Source: a virus. Taken from it: a stretch of 64,000 bases of DNA. Position numbers and translations under genes: made by a program. Positions 41,101-49,370 of the stretch are shown here, piece by piece; position 1 is the stretch's first letter; each line of letters opens with the position of its first letter. The stretch covers positions 37,450 to 101,449 of the IMG/VR virus record IMGVR_UViG_3300021057_000011. One strand, given 5' to 3'. The notes beneath the pieces are model-generated. The model searched no databases. It was given only the letters and a program-made list of their open reading frames with translations, and had not been told where the DNA came from.

Positions 41101-44100
41101 GTAGCCCTTTTCAATCGCCTGGTTTTTCTGCAGGGCGTTGATGCGCTCCTGCTCCTCTTTTTTCAACCGCTCGACGGCGAAGTAATACTGATCAACATCG
41201 GACGCGCGGTCGGCGGCCCGCCCTTTTTCGGCATCTGGTCCGATGAACGTCGGCACTTCGGCCAGGTCCTCACCCAACTGCTCGGTAGCTTTCTTGACCC
41301 CGCGGCGGGTCAGGAACTGGGCGGTTTGAATCTCGGGTGCCAGGCTCCGTTCTGCTGCAGCCTTGGCTCGGGCTTCCTCTGCACGGGTCTTTTCAAGCAG
41401 CTTTTCGAAAACGGGGATGGTCTTGCGCAGCTCTGCGGGGGTTTTGGCTCCGGCCACGAGATCTCCCAGGTCAGACTCGCCCGTGATTTTCTTGATCTGT
41501 TCAAACAACTGCGGCGAAACATTCCCGGTCAGCCGACGCAGGCGCCGTTCGTCCACGTTGGGGAACAAGGTTTTGTCCAGATCACCTAGAACTTTCCTGG
41601 ATGTGACTTCTGCTAAAATCAGTCCACCGAATCCGCCAATGGGTCCTAGACCGGGAATAGCAGATCCCGCGATAGCACCACCAACCCCGGCCACATTTGA
41701 AAGGGTGCCTATGGGTATAATCGGGGATTTACGAGTCAGCTGGGCAAACTGTTGCAGATAGGGATTTGAAATCTGGGGTTCCCCTACCAGTTCCCCTGTG
41801 GAGGCGATGACATCTTCCGCCACACCGGCAGCCAGGGCTAAAGGACCTGCCCCCCGAAGTTTCGAAAGACCGGCAAAAGCAGCTTCGCCCCCGGCCTGCA
41901 GAAAACCGCCCAACCCCCTCAGCGCAGCTCTTGGGTTTCGAATCAGCTGGTTGGCTTGCTGAACACGGGCACTGAAGGGGACACGGGGTTTGGGGGCTGT
42001 CAGCAGGTCATCGTACAGTCCCAGTCCGCGCAAGCTGTCCGCCCCCGCGACCGCGCGTCCTACCCGTTGCACCGTTGTCGGGGTTTGGGTTTTAAGGGCA
42101 TCGATGAGCTGCAACCCTTTTGCGCCGACAAAGGCTCCTCCGGCGATACTAGCCGCGCGCAGCCCCAGTCCCCCGATCTTTTGGAGCCCTTCCCCGGCAA
42201 AACGAGCGGAATCGATCGCAGCATTTCCGGTGCGATCGGTGAACAGTCGGTTGCCGGCAAAGAGCCGGGCGACATTTTCCGCCGAGGTGCGGGAGTAGGA
42301 ATCCGCTTCGTCCGTCAGGTACTGGTCCTTGCCGGCGGAATCGGCCGACAGGGCGGCCAGAAGAGAGACCAGGCCCAGGGCTCCGCCTTTGGAGAAGACC
42401 GTGCTGGCGACCTTGGGATTGGCGAACAGCGCGGGAATTCCCAGCGCCAGGCCGCCGATCGACAGGGCCGTGCCTGTGCCGTCGGGCAGACCGCCACCCT
42501 TGAGAAAGGCATCCAGCCCCTTGCGCAGCTCATTGAGCGCACTCAGCGGCTTGAAAATAGCCGTTGCGAAGACCGCAAAGCCGCTGGTGAGTTTTTCGAG
42601 AACAGAAAAGCCCGTGTTGCCGACGCTGACGAAGGCATTGGTCAGACCCAGGAAGGGCCCTTCCTGGGCACTTTCGCCGAAGGTCTGACCAAAGGCCTTG
42701 CCGATGTTGTTGAGAATGCCCAGCGTCAGCTGCTCGGTTTCGCGCAAGTTCTCCCCGAGCTCCTTGAGCCGGAGCACCCGCCCGGTGGTCTGAATTCCTT
42801 TGCGCAGGTCGTCAAAGGCCCCGATCCCTTCAAAGACCGAGTTGACCAGCGAGAACTTGAACACGCCGGCGGCCACCGAGCCAAAGGCGACCACTTCTGC
42901 ACTCAGCTGGCGCACAATGCCAATGCCGTCCTGGAGCTTGTCGAGCCCCGGCCCGAAATTTTTCAGGATCGCCTCGCCGATGTTGAGTCCCGCGCGCAAG
43001 GACGAGGCGGCCTTGAAGGTTTCCCCGCCAGCGAGGCCCTTGGCGATGTTGCGGTTTTCAAAGGGCAGGGCATGCAGGGCCGACAGGCCCTTGGGAATGC
43101 CTGCGGCGGCCTTGGCGCTGATCAGGCGAGCAGCCAGCGAGCGCTCGAGCGAAAAGCCCTTTTCGACCGCCCCTTTGGCAGTGAAATTGTCCAGCACGCC
43201 GCCGAAGTTTTCCACATCTCCCAGCAGAGCCCGCTTGGCCTTCTTGCCAATCGCGGAATCGATCCCGATCCGAGCGACGTTTCCGACCAGGCCGGTGGCG
43301 AAGTCGCCAGCCCGTTTGAGCACAAAAGGGGCGATGCCAATCGCGAAGACTGCGGCGATTTGGGCCTTGAACTTGACCATGAACTGGAGGAACTCGAGGG
43401 CGCGCTTCGTCAGCCCGCCGAACAGGCCGCCGACGTCCTCTTTGAGGTAGCTGGCGAAGGCCTTCGAGGCGGCCGAGGCGGATTGGTCCGCTTCGCCGAA
43501 GGCCCCAGCAAGGGTATTGGCTCCTTCGGCGGCCTGGACAAGGAAATTCGTGACTTCCTGGAACGAGCTCTCGGTGGACAGCCGGATGATGGTCTGGAGG
43601 AAGTCCTGGACGTTGGACGAAGCGCCTTTGAAGGTTTTTCCCAGCCGCTCGACGGTGCCGGCAAAACGCAGCTGGATGACTTTCTGGAGGGCCGAGACGG
43701 CTCCCTCGGAATCCTGGGCCGAGCCGGAAAAGCCGAAGGTCTTGAGATCCTCGCGGGAAATACCGTACTGGCGCAGGCGGACGAAGCGATTCTGGGTGGC
43801 GGCGATGAAGGCGTCCGTGGCCTGGTCGGGGGTCGTCCCAAAGGCGGCGGCGAGATCGACGATTGATTTGACCACCGAGCCCTGGTACTTCGGTCCCTTG
43901 GTGATGTCCAGATTGCCGGTCAGCGATTGCTGGGTGAAGCCTTCGGCTGCCAGTTTGTTGATCGTTGAAATCAGGTCCTTGCTCTCGAAAAAGGGCACTT
44001 CCAACGCAAAGGGCTGGGCGAAGCCTTCGAAAACCTTCTTGGCTTTTTCGGCTGTACCCAGCGTCGAGCTCAAGGTGGTGAGGAAGACTTCCAGCTGGGC

Positions 44101-46788
44101 GTTGGCTTCGATAAAGACCCCGGAAATGGCCGCGCCGATCTGCGACAGGGCATAGGAAACTTCCCCGATCAGGAACAGATCGCCCACAAAGGTCGAAAAC
44201 AGCGAGGCCGGTTCCGAGGCCCCCATAAGGGCATGCAGGGGTCCGCGGCCTTCGGGTGATCGTCCACCCCCACCGCCTCCGCCCCTGGGTGTCTTGGGCC
44301 CGCCAGGGCCACCAGACGAGGGGACAGTACGCCGGCGACCCGGCACAGGCAACCCGTGGGCTTCGCGTGCGGCGAGATTTTCCGCGGCAATGGCGGCATC
44401 GAGAATCTGCTTTTCTTCAATCCGCCGCTGCTGCAGTTCCGCCAGGCGGGATTCCAGCCGGGATTTGTGGATCGGATCGGTGACTTTGTCCTGGACCTCT
44501 TTGACCGAGCGGATATCTCGTTCCGTCAGTGCCAGTTTGCGCGCGGCCGCATGGAATTTCGGGCTGTTGGCCGAGGCCGCCACCGCGGCCGCCATGCCTT
44601 CCTCAAAGCCTTCCTTGACCTGTTTGCGCAGGTCCTTTTTCAGGTGCGCGGTGTACTTCGAGACATCGATCTGGCTGAGCTCGAGCAGCGCGGATTGCTT
44701 GTCCCGGACTTTGGAGATATCCCCCTGACCAAAGCGGGCGAACAGGCGCTCGAGAGAGGAGCGATTTGTGTCACTCAAGGAGCCACTCGGGGCTCGGAGA
44801 AGACCGTTGACGACCGGTTCCAGGCCTGCCAGTTCCGGAAGTTGGCTGGCAACCCCTAACCGAACGGACAGAGCGGAAGGACTGCCTTTTCCTTGCAGCT
44901 TCGCTTGTGCTTGGGCAAGTGGTCCAGAAGCACTCGGTGATGTCGCCAGTCCTTGTTCGAGTTCATCCAGAAAATCGTCAGAAAGCTCATTGATTAAACC
45001 ACCAATGTCGGAAACACCCTGGACTTCGCGTTTGGCGATACCGTAAAACGAATTCAGTTTGCCCCGCAGGGTTTCGCGATTGACTTCAATGCTCTCATCC
45101 GGTGCCTGTGTTTTGAGGAGGTTTCTGAATTCACGGTATTGACCCACAACTTCTGCGGCATGGGTTTTGGTGAGCTCATCGTCCGAAAAGCGCCCCATCA
45201 AGCCCGCAATTTGGGTTTTGTACCGCATCGAGGTGTCAGTGGTCGTATCTTCTTTAAGACCGTAGTACTTGAGGGTCGGAGCAGTGAGGGTTTGGAAGAG
45301 CTCAGACAGTGCAGCGACCCGTGATGTGACATGGGGAAAATTGGGATCGGCATCGGGTTCGATTTTTGCCCAGGGGCGTCCAAAGGAGCGCATCAATCCC
45401 AGGAACGCACTCTGATCTTCGGGGCTCAGGGTATTGTCCGGGCGCGCAACCAGCTGTTTGAGGAAGGCATCGACGCCCGTCAGCAATTCTGCAATATTTT
45501 TACGCGGCGGGCGATTGCCGCGCCCACCCCCAGGCCCTACAACCCCCCCAGACGCAAAATGGCCTCGCTTGAGCAATTCCTGGACCTGTCCCTGGTTGAG
45601 GACCACCTCCCCGGGATGCAGAATTCCCAGCAGACCCGGACCCTGGGAGCGTTTTCCCGGTCCCAGAATCCGGTTGATCCCACTGTGCGGGCCCAGGTTG
45701 CTGGCAAAGCCCCCGATTCCCCCTACCCCGCCACCGCTAGCGAAGCGGCCAAATCGTTTCTTGAAGTTCGGGTGCTCGATCGCCTGCTTGACGATGCGCA
45801 GGCCGCTGTAGTCATCCAGTGACGAGACGAGCTCCGGGGCCCGGTTCACCATTGCCTGGAGGGCGAAGCGGGACAGGGATTTCTGTAGCTCGGCGTTGCC
45901 GGTGAACGGTTCGTTGTTGGTCAGGATCAGGGGGTTGGACTTGTCCCGGAAGAACTGGTTCAGGGACTGGGCATTGCCGCTCGAGAGCACATGGTAGGCA
46001 TCGCGGACGAGATCGACCTTGCGGGCCGGGTCGTCAGTGAGGTCCCGGTAGTATTCGTTCAGGGCCTTGTGGTATTCCTTCGACATCGCGACGAACTTGC
46101 CCTGGGCCTGCTTGGCGACCGCGGCATTGTAGCTCGGGGCATTGGCCTTGAAGTGTTCCGCGACGTTGTCGGCAAAGCGGTTGCGCAGCGCGCCGTAGTA
46201 GGCGACCCGGAAGCCCGGGTCGGACCCGACCTTGGTGCCCAGCTCCCGCAGCGAGGCCGGCATGGGGGTAAACTCCCCGGTGGGTTTGGGTGTAGGTTTG
46301 GGCGCCGGCCGAATGTCCGGACCATAGGTCTGCTGAACTTGGCGGCTAAGGGCTTGTTTTTCTTCAGAGCTCAGACGCTGGATCGCTGCATCCCGCTTTT
46401 GGGTGTAGAGTGGCGATGGGGTCTCGCGCGAAGGCAGAGGCGTGCTGGTGCGAGGCCGGCCAATGTTGGGAGCTCCGGAGTCCGGGATAATGTTGAAATC
46501 CCGTCGCAGGTTCGTTTTTTTGGCTCGACGAGCAAGTTCAGCCTGAATGCGTTGCTCTTCTGCTTCTTTGCGAAGTGCATGCTGACGTAAGAGTTCCTCT
46601 TTTTCAACACGCCGCATATCACGGCCTGTCCAGGCTGTGTAGTCTTTTCCGGTCAGGCGCTGAAACTCTGCCCGCAAATCTCGGTGGATTTTGTGGGCCG
46701 GGTCGTCCGGGATATTACGTGCAAACTCCAAATTGTACTCAAGCGCTTTGAGCTCGGTCCACAGATAGTCGATACGGGCGATGTCCAT
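38176..46788 (-). CDS. Tape measure protein (2,870 aa)
   Basis: By far the largest gene. It begins one base after the stop of the chaperone fusion, with AGGGGG upstream. The product alternates long coiled coils with Gly/Ala hydrophobic stretches. The N-terminal part carries G-G-F/FASGG segments and LHPGEVVLNQGQVQ near residue 390. The middle (about 850-1,600) has typical tape-measure sequence with predicted membrane-like helices (VGGAIAGSAIPGLGPIGGFG), and the last 1,000 residues are mostly coiled coil. At the usual 0.15 nm per residue it predicts a tail near 430 nm. No peptidase or lysozyme motif was recognised inside it. Confidence 0.92.
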   Translation of the reverse strand: MDIARIDYLWTELKALEYNLEFARNIPDDPAHKIHRDLRAEFQRLTGKDYTAWTGRDMRRVEKEELLRQHALRKEAEEQRIQAELARRAKKTNLRRDFNIIPDSGAPNIGRPRTSTPLPSRETPSPLYTQKRDAAIQRLSSEEKQALSRQVQQTYGPDIRPAPKPTPKPTGEFTPMPASLRELGTKVGSDPGFRVAYYGALRNRFADNVAEHFKANAPSYNAAVAKQAQGKFVAMSKEYHKALNEYYRDLTDDPARKVDLVRDAYHVLSSGNAQSLNQFFRDKSNPLILTNNEPFTGNAELQKSLSRFALQAMVNRAPELVSSLDDYSGLRIVKQAIEHPNFKKRFGRFASGGGVGGIGGFASNLGPHSGINRILGPGKRSQGPGLLGILHPGEVVLNQGQVQELLKRGHFASGGVVGPGGGRGNRPPRKNIAELLTGVDAFLKQLVARPDNTLSPEDQSAFLGLMRSFGRPWAKIEPDADPNFPHVTSRVAALSELFQTLTAPTLKYYGLKEDTTTDTSMRYKTQIAGLMGRFSDDELTKTHAAEVVGQYREFRNLLKTQAPDESIEVNRETLRGKLNSFYGIAKREVQGVSDIGGLINELSDDFLDELEQGLATSPSASGPLAQAQAKLQGKGSPSALSVRLGVASQLPELAGLEPVVNGLLRAPSGSLSDTNRSSLERLFARFGQGDISKVRDKQSALLELSQIDVSKYTAHLKKDLRKQVKEGFEEGMAAAVAASANSPKFHAAARKLALTERDIRSVKEVQDKVTDPIHKSRLESRLAELQQRRIEEKQILDAAIAAENLAAREAHGLPVPGRRRTVPSSGGPGGPKTPRGGGGGGGRSPEGRGPLHALMGASEPASLFSTFVGDLFLIGEVSYALSQIGAAISGVFIEANAQLEVFLTTLSSTLGTAEKAKKVFEGFAQPFALEVPFFESKDLISTINKLAAEGFTQQSLTGNLDITKGPKYQGSVVKSIVDLAAAFGTTPDQATDAFIAATQNRFVRLRQYGISREDLKTFGFSGSAQDSEGAVSALQKVIQLRFAGTVERLGKTFKGASSNVQDFLQTIIRLSTESSFQEVTNFLVQAAEGANTLAGAFGEADQSASAASKAFASYLKEDVGGLFGGLTKRALEFLQFMVKFKAQIAAVFAIGIAPFVLKRAGDFATGLVGNVARIGIDSAIGKKAKRALLGDVENFGGVLDNFTAKGAVEKGFSLERSLAARLISAKAAAGIPKGLSALHALPFENRNIAKGLAGGETFKAASSLRAGLNIGEAILKNFGPGLDKLQDGIGIVRQLSAEVVAFGSVAAGVFKFSLVNSVFEGIGAFDDLRKGIQTTGRVLRLKELGENLRETEQLTLGILNNIGKAFGQTFGESAQEGPFLGLTNAFVSVGNTGFSVLEKLTSGFAVFATAIFKPLSALNELRKGLDAFLKGGGLPDGTGTALSIGGLALGIPALFANPKVASTVFSKGGALGLVSLLAALSADSAGKDQYLTDEADSYSRTSAENVARLFAGNRLFTDRTGNAAIDSARFAGEGLQKIGGLGLRAASIAGGAFVGAKGLQLIDALKTQTPTTVQRVGRAVAGADSLRGLGLYDDLLTAPKPRVPFSARVQQANQLIRNPRAALRGLGGFLQAGGEAAFAGLSKLRGAGPLALAAGVAEDVIASTGELVGEPQISNPYLQQFAQLTRKSPIIPIGTLSNVAGVGGAIAGSAIPGLGPIGGFGGLILAEVTSRKVLGDLDKTLFPNVDERRLRRLTGNVSPQLFEQIKKITGESDLGDLVAGAKTPAELRKTIPVFEKLLEKTRAEEARAKAAAERSLAPEIQTAQFLTRRGVKKATEQLGEDLAEVPTFIGPDAEKGRAADRASDVDQYYFAVERLKKEEQERINALQKNQAIEKGYYEAATAQAKRLEAVLKDLKLISDALAPEEALVAKLKAQTETAKKGHERVTVIEEEAARDKQISDNIDTQILLTASRGDRQGAELLREKKKEDRRARGPIVLGRVERLLSEQNTFQTILIENQDTQAKLKKQLQDTNKKGEIKALGDLQSRFKIENPETLKEFQTIISRAITSDSEEGREAGFKDLDRLLKALRPEDNVKGASGATTISKFINTLRQAAGESNQLRKNLEALGVVINDVGEKSKNAGIQISNLTQQQIDDAQKQLEEIQTDLAQKRITPLDAASEIRKINANVFSNPLLADSPEAKEAKLRQEQADIAAEQALRGRTELAREMTAVLSDTLTAIDAVTRSLQQLDSLDSGRAFEGTIQQVRALSRLVDAALPGTDQYTQLVNEFNQAVGQALGSYDKLLQLRQKDIDLLRQVANLQEQNAVQIRTQIAIEQVPLIRSTSAVPTSRAELRAADRDLTRVSIIQEQGDAELRRLQFEQQQQGILDRIADRNETARRKAGLRSTLAREYQIGDLVAVNPDEQAEIERQNAEDLAEGLSNAQRQYQFLLNDEVNSRRKINELAKQAVELKKEERELAKAIADRDEFRIKSRNNLFRAIYRAQTGADNLPEPVNKAIQIGELFETTRKINTLFASGAKRDDILKEVTDFGNALGDIKAGGISEKEKPFVKEHAKSFASFIRRLQKTAPDTELEDQQAKIQTRRGIVDDLVKAEIENLRTLAPDKERAHLSFEQFRKSLDSGTLARIQADADAKADLLRPDLKNAGLKPETLFLKGADLFTKAVEKFAAAVGFKDTQKITEIVGKQRELYSDPRNTTLGAAALRGTQSSGIPRRSAASKRVVSDDLDYSMATVNHQPAMELAATNRRTKEHDKATQRQVQSASDNQVKSDVRTQVQLMQQMFKVLSMMAGKPSTPTKNYEAHLEKGLQSLDTLVTLLSNPNATEDQIQQAVDKPPTRTVPSPGFSSEKSNR

Positions 46789-47555
46789 TTAGCCCCCTTT
46801 CAGCATCCGCACGAGATCCATCGGCGAGACCGCGTTCTGCTGCTTGGCATCGAAGGGCGTGAGGTTGGCCAGCAAGGGCTTGATGTCGTCGGCATGGTAG
46901 GCCGCGCGGGTGAAGAGCATGAGATCAGCATCGCGTCTGCGCACATGTTTCCAGGTTTCCTCGAAGATCAGCAGGATTTGCCTGGGAGACAGGTTGTCCG
47001 CGATTTCATCGGCCCGACCATGCCCGTGCATGGCCAGAAACGCGATTATATGTTCCCAGGTAAGGGCAGGTCCGTCGCCGGCGGGTTGGGCAGCGGGCTT
47101 TCGGGCGGGCTTTGCGGAGCGGCCGCGAGCGGGAAGAACCTGCCGACCTGATCCATCACCCGCGGCCCGGTAAAATTTTGGCGCCAGATCACATCCAGGG
47201 CACAGATGGCGAGCGCGTGGTCCATGTGGTCGAGCCAGTCCGCCCCTCGGTCCACGCTTTTGCACAAAATCTCACACAACGGGTCGATGAACTGCAGGTA
47301 GAACTTTTCCAGGTGCAGAACGAAGAAGACGTTCATGTCCGAAATCTTGCGGCCGTCCTCGGTGTAGTGGATCTCGTCCCCGTTGATGGTCTTGATGTCT
47401 TCGTACATCTTGCCCACCAAGGGCCCTAAGACCTTGGTCTTCGTCAGGCTCCAGGGCTTGATTTTCACCACGTTGCCGGCGAGGTCGTTGAAGCTGAATT
47501 CACGAAAGACAGCGTCGTACTTCGTTTCGTCGATGCCTTGGATCGGTTCGGTCAT
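46789..47555 (-). CDS. Tail assembly chaperone fusion (gpGT-like) made by -1 frameshift
   Basis: The frame opened at 47555 is read to the slippery site A-AAT-TTT (47172-47178). After a -1 slip it continues in the overlapping frame to 46789, giving about 255 residues: 128 from the first frame and 127 from the second. The second-frame part is a basic Pro/Ala linker and then a helical domain (ALTWEHIIAFLAMHGHGRAD). It has no plausible start of its own. Position between the tail tube gene and the tape measure is exactly where lambda G/GT-type chaperones lie. These proteins bind the tape measure before tail polymerisation. Confidence 0.8.
47046..47555 (-). CDS. Tail assembly chaperone (gpG-like), unshifted product
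   Basis: The 169-residue in-frame product starts at ATG 47555 after GGAG. The core (KYDAVFREFSFNDLAGNVVK, and the helical LHLEKFYLQFIDPLCEILCK) is followed after the slippery site by a Pro-rich tail (PLAAAPQSPPESPLPNPP) which reads like filler over the overlapping frame. It should be made in excess over the fusion, as with lambda gpG. Confidence 0.8.
   Translation of the reverse strand: MTEPIQGIDETKYDAVFREFSFNDLAGNVVKIKPWSLTKTKVLGPLVGKMYEDIKTINGDEIHYTEDGRKISDMNVFFVLHLEKFYLQFIDPLCEILCKSVDRGADWLDHMDHALAICALDVIWRQNFTGPRVMDQVGRFFPLAAAPQSPPESPLPNPPATDLPLPGNI
47121..47178 (-). promoter_or_regulatory. Programmed -1 ribosomal frameshift signal
   Basis: Reading minus codons CAA AAT TTT ACC, the heptamer A-AAT-TTT (47172-47178) fits X-XXY-YYZ exactly in the upstream frame. 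Four to five bases later a 7-bp stem forms between GGCCGCG (47161-47167) and CGCGGCC (47121-47127) with a 33-base loop. Slippery site, spacing and stem together are the classic -1 signal. The shifted frame is open from here to the tape measure gene. Confidence 0.85.
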
Positions 47556-47581
47556 ACACAGGTCTCCAATGGGTTGATCTG

Positions 47582-47611
47582 AAAAAATCCCAGCCCCGCA
47601 CTGGGGCTGGG
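47582..47611 (-). terminator. Intrinsic terminator after the tail tube gene
   Basis: A perfect 9-bp stem (CCCAGCCCC and complement, 5-base loop) is followed on the minus strand by TTTTTT. It lies between the tail tube gene and the chaperone genes and probably lowers chaperone and tape measure levels relative to the abundant tube protein. Confidence 0.8.
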
Positions 47612-47633
47612 GGTCATCCTATGCTAGAAGCTC

Positions 47634-48869
47634 TTAGGCCGGATTCAGGACCATGTAGCCGAGGGGGTAGACCACATCGGCCAGGGTCAGCGGAGCGTCC
47701 GGGGCCTCGGAAATCTCGACCACGGTGTTGAAGGGCAGGAAGCCCGAGGCCACGTCGACAACGTTGCCGTCAAACAGCAGCGCGACGTTCTCGGCGGTGA
47801 CTTCCTCGATCGTGGTCGTCAGCGTCATCTGCTTGCGGACCAGAATCTTCTTGTCCAGGGTCTGCGGGATGCCGGCGAGATGCTCAAGGTACTGCTGCGG
47901 GCTCTGCATGCCACCCAGGCGGACGTTGCCAACGTCGTAGCGTGTCACCGGCAGGCCACGGCTGAGGGCCAGGGCGGTGTTGTTCGGCGTCAGGTAGAGC
48001 TTGTAAACCCCGGCCGTCAGGGTGTCCTGACGGACCGTAACCGGGGCCAGGGTGATCGGGTCGTTGTCGATCCGGATGTAGCAGAGCGGGTTTTCCGCGT
48101 GCGCGGGATTGCTCGAGAACAGGACGTCCAGGCGCAGCTCGGAGCCGACCCAGTCGGTGGGCTGGAACTGGAAGTCGACGGTCTCGGGCGTGGCCGTGCA
48201 GCGGTGGAAGCGGGCCTTGAACCAGCGATCATCCGGCATCTGGTGCTCGAGCTCGGCGGTCCACTCCATGGTCGCCTGCTTTTTGCCCAGGTTGATCTGC
48301 TTGGCCGAATCGGACTTGTAGGAGCCGAACACGGACACGGTCATGCCGGTGTTGACCTTGAAGTTGTTCGAGCCGGTGGCACCGGTGTTGACGAACATGA
48401 TGTTGCCGGTGGCGAACTGGAGGTAGTAGTCGTCCAGAGTCGCGCCGGCACTGGTGTTGCGCAGCAGGGCGTTGGTGTTGATGTTCTCGATCGTGGAGCC
48501 GGCGGCGAAGGCGTAGTTCGTCGCCGGGGTCGCGGTGATGTCCACCGTGCCGGTGCCGGAATTGTAGGCCCAGGTGCCGGAGACTTCCGCCGGTGAGCCG
48601 GTGAAGCCGCTGTCGGTGCGGTCGACGGTCATGACCAGGGTCGTGCCGACGGTGCTCACCGCCGTGACCTGCATCACTTCGGCGATGTAGGTGCCGGCAT
48701 TGTCCGGATCCGGGGTGAGCAGGCGAATGAAATCGTTCACCCCGATGGCTTCGTTGGCGCCCGCGCCGGAATTGCCTTCGAGGTTGTTTTTGGAGGTCGC
48801 GGTGACGGTCGAGCTGGACGTGGAAATGGAATCGGCCAGGGTCGAGGCATACCTTGCTTTGGGGATCAT
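47634..48869 (-). CDS. Major tail (tube) protein
   Basis: The 411-residue protein is Thr/Asn/Val-rich and beta-structured. It has an inserted domain near residues 60-160 (SGTWAYNSGTGTVDITATPA) and a core with SYKSDSAKQINLGKKQATME, then W-T-A-E-L, characteristic of tube subunits. It is encoded immediately before the frameshifting chaperones and followed by a terminator, the standard place for the tube gene. It polymerises as rings around the tape measure. Confidence 0.75.
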   Translation of the reverse strand: MIPKARYASTLADSISTSSSTVTATSKNNLEGNSGAGANEAIGVNDFIRLLTPDPDNAGTYIAEVMQVTAVSTVGTTLVMTVDRTDSGFTGSPAEVSGTWAYNSGTGTVDITATPATNYAFAAGSTIENINTNALLRNTSAGATLDDYYLQFATGNIMFVNTGATGSNNFKVNTGMTVSVFGSYKSDSAKQINLGKKQATMEWTAELEHQMPDDRWFKARFHRCTATPETVDFQFQPTDWVGSELRLDVLFSSNPAHAENPLCYIRIDNDPITLAPVTVRQDTLTAGVYKLYLTPNNTALALSRGLPVTRYDVGNVRLGGMQSPQQYLEHLAGIPQTLDKKILVRKQMTLTTTIEEVTAENVALLFDGNVVDVASGFLPFNTVVEISEAPDAPLTLADVVYPLGYMVLNPA

Positions 48870-48875
48870 CGGTTA

Positions 48876-49370
48876 CTACTCCTTGAATGCACAGAGGATG
48901 GAGTACTCGGTTTGAATCAGCCAGATTTGCTTGTCGGCGTCCCGGAACGGGGTAAGGGACACCAGCTGGATGGATCCAATCGCGAGCGTGTCGGGCTTGA
49001 GGGCTCGGGGGAACGTGCCGACACGGTGACCAGGGGGGACCAGTAGGGTGCGAATGCGGTTGGCGATAGCCTCAGAAAGACTATACGACTTTGCATAAGC
49101 GTGTACAAGCAAGCGGAGTTCCGCTTTGCCCTCAAAGGCTTGCGCCACGCGGCACAGGTAGGTGATCCGAGGGAGTAAATCACTGTCCCCGAAGGTCTGA
49201 TCCTCCAGCGCGCAGAAGCGGTCCAAATTCGAGGCTGTCCCCACGCCGCTCAGGGGGGTGGTGTCATAGTATTTCGCCCCGACCACGGAGCGGAGCGACT
49301 CGGGGTCGCCGGCGTCGTTGTCCTCCCGGACCAGGGTGCGAAAGGCGGTCATGAGATCGGTGGTGGACAT
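48876..49370 (-). CDS. Probable tail terminator/completion protein (164 aa)
   Basis: The alpha/beta protein has an N-terminal helix, ITYLCRVAQAFEGKAELRLL with VHAYAKSYS after it, and a C-terminal beta part. Size and position directly before the tail tube gene match tail terminator proteins that cap the tube. There is no sequence signature I can name, so the call is positional. Confidence 0.5.
   Translation of the reverse strand: MSTTDLMTAFRTLVREDNDAGDPESLRSVVGAKYYDTTPLSGVGTASNLDRFCALEDQTFGDSDLLPRITYLCRVAQAFEGKAELRLLVHAYAKSYSLSEAIANRIRTLLVPPGHRVGTFPRALKPDTLAIGSIQLVSLTPFRDADKQIWLIQTEYSILCAFKE

Noticed and set aside
41956-43866. 636-codon plus-strand open frame inside the tape measure gene
   Set aside because: Antisense shadow of a coiled-coil gene; the product is Gly/Ala/Arg/Gln-rich with no recognisable domain.
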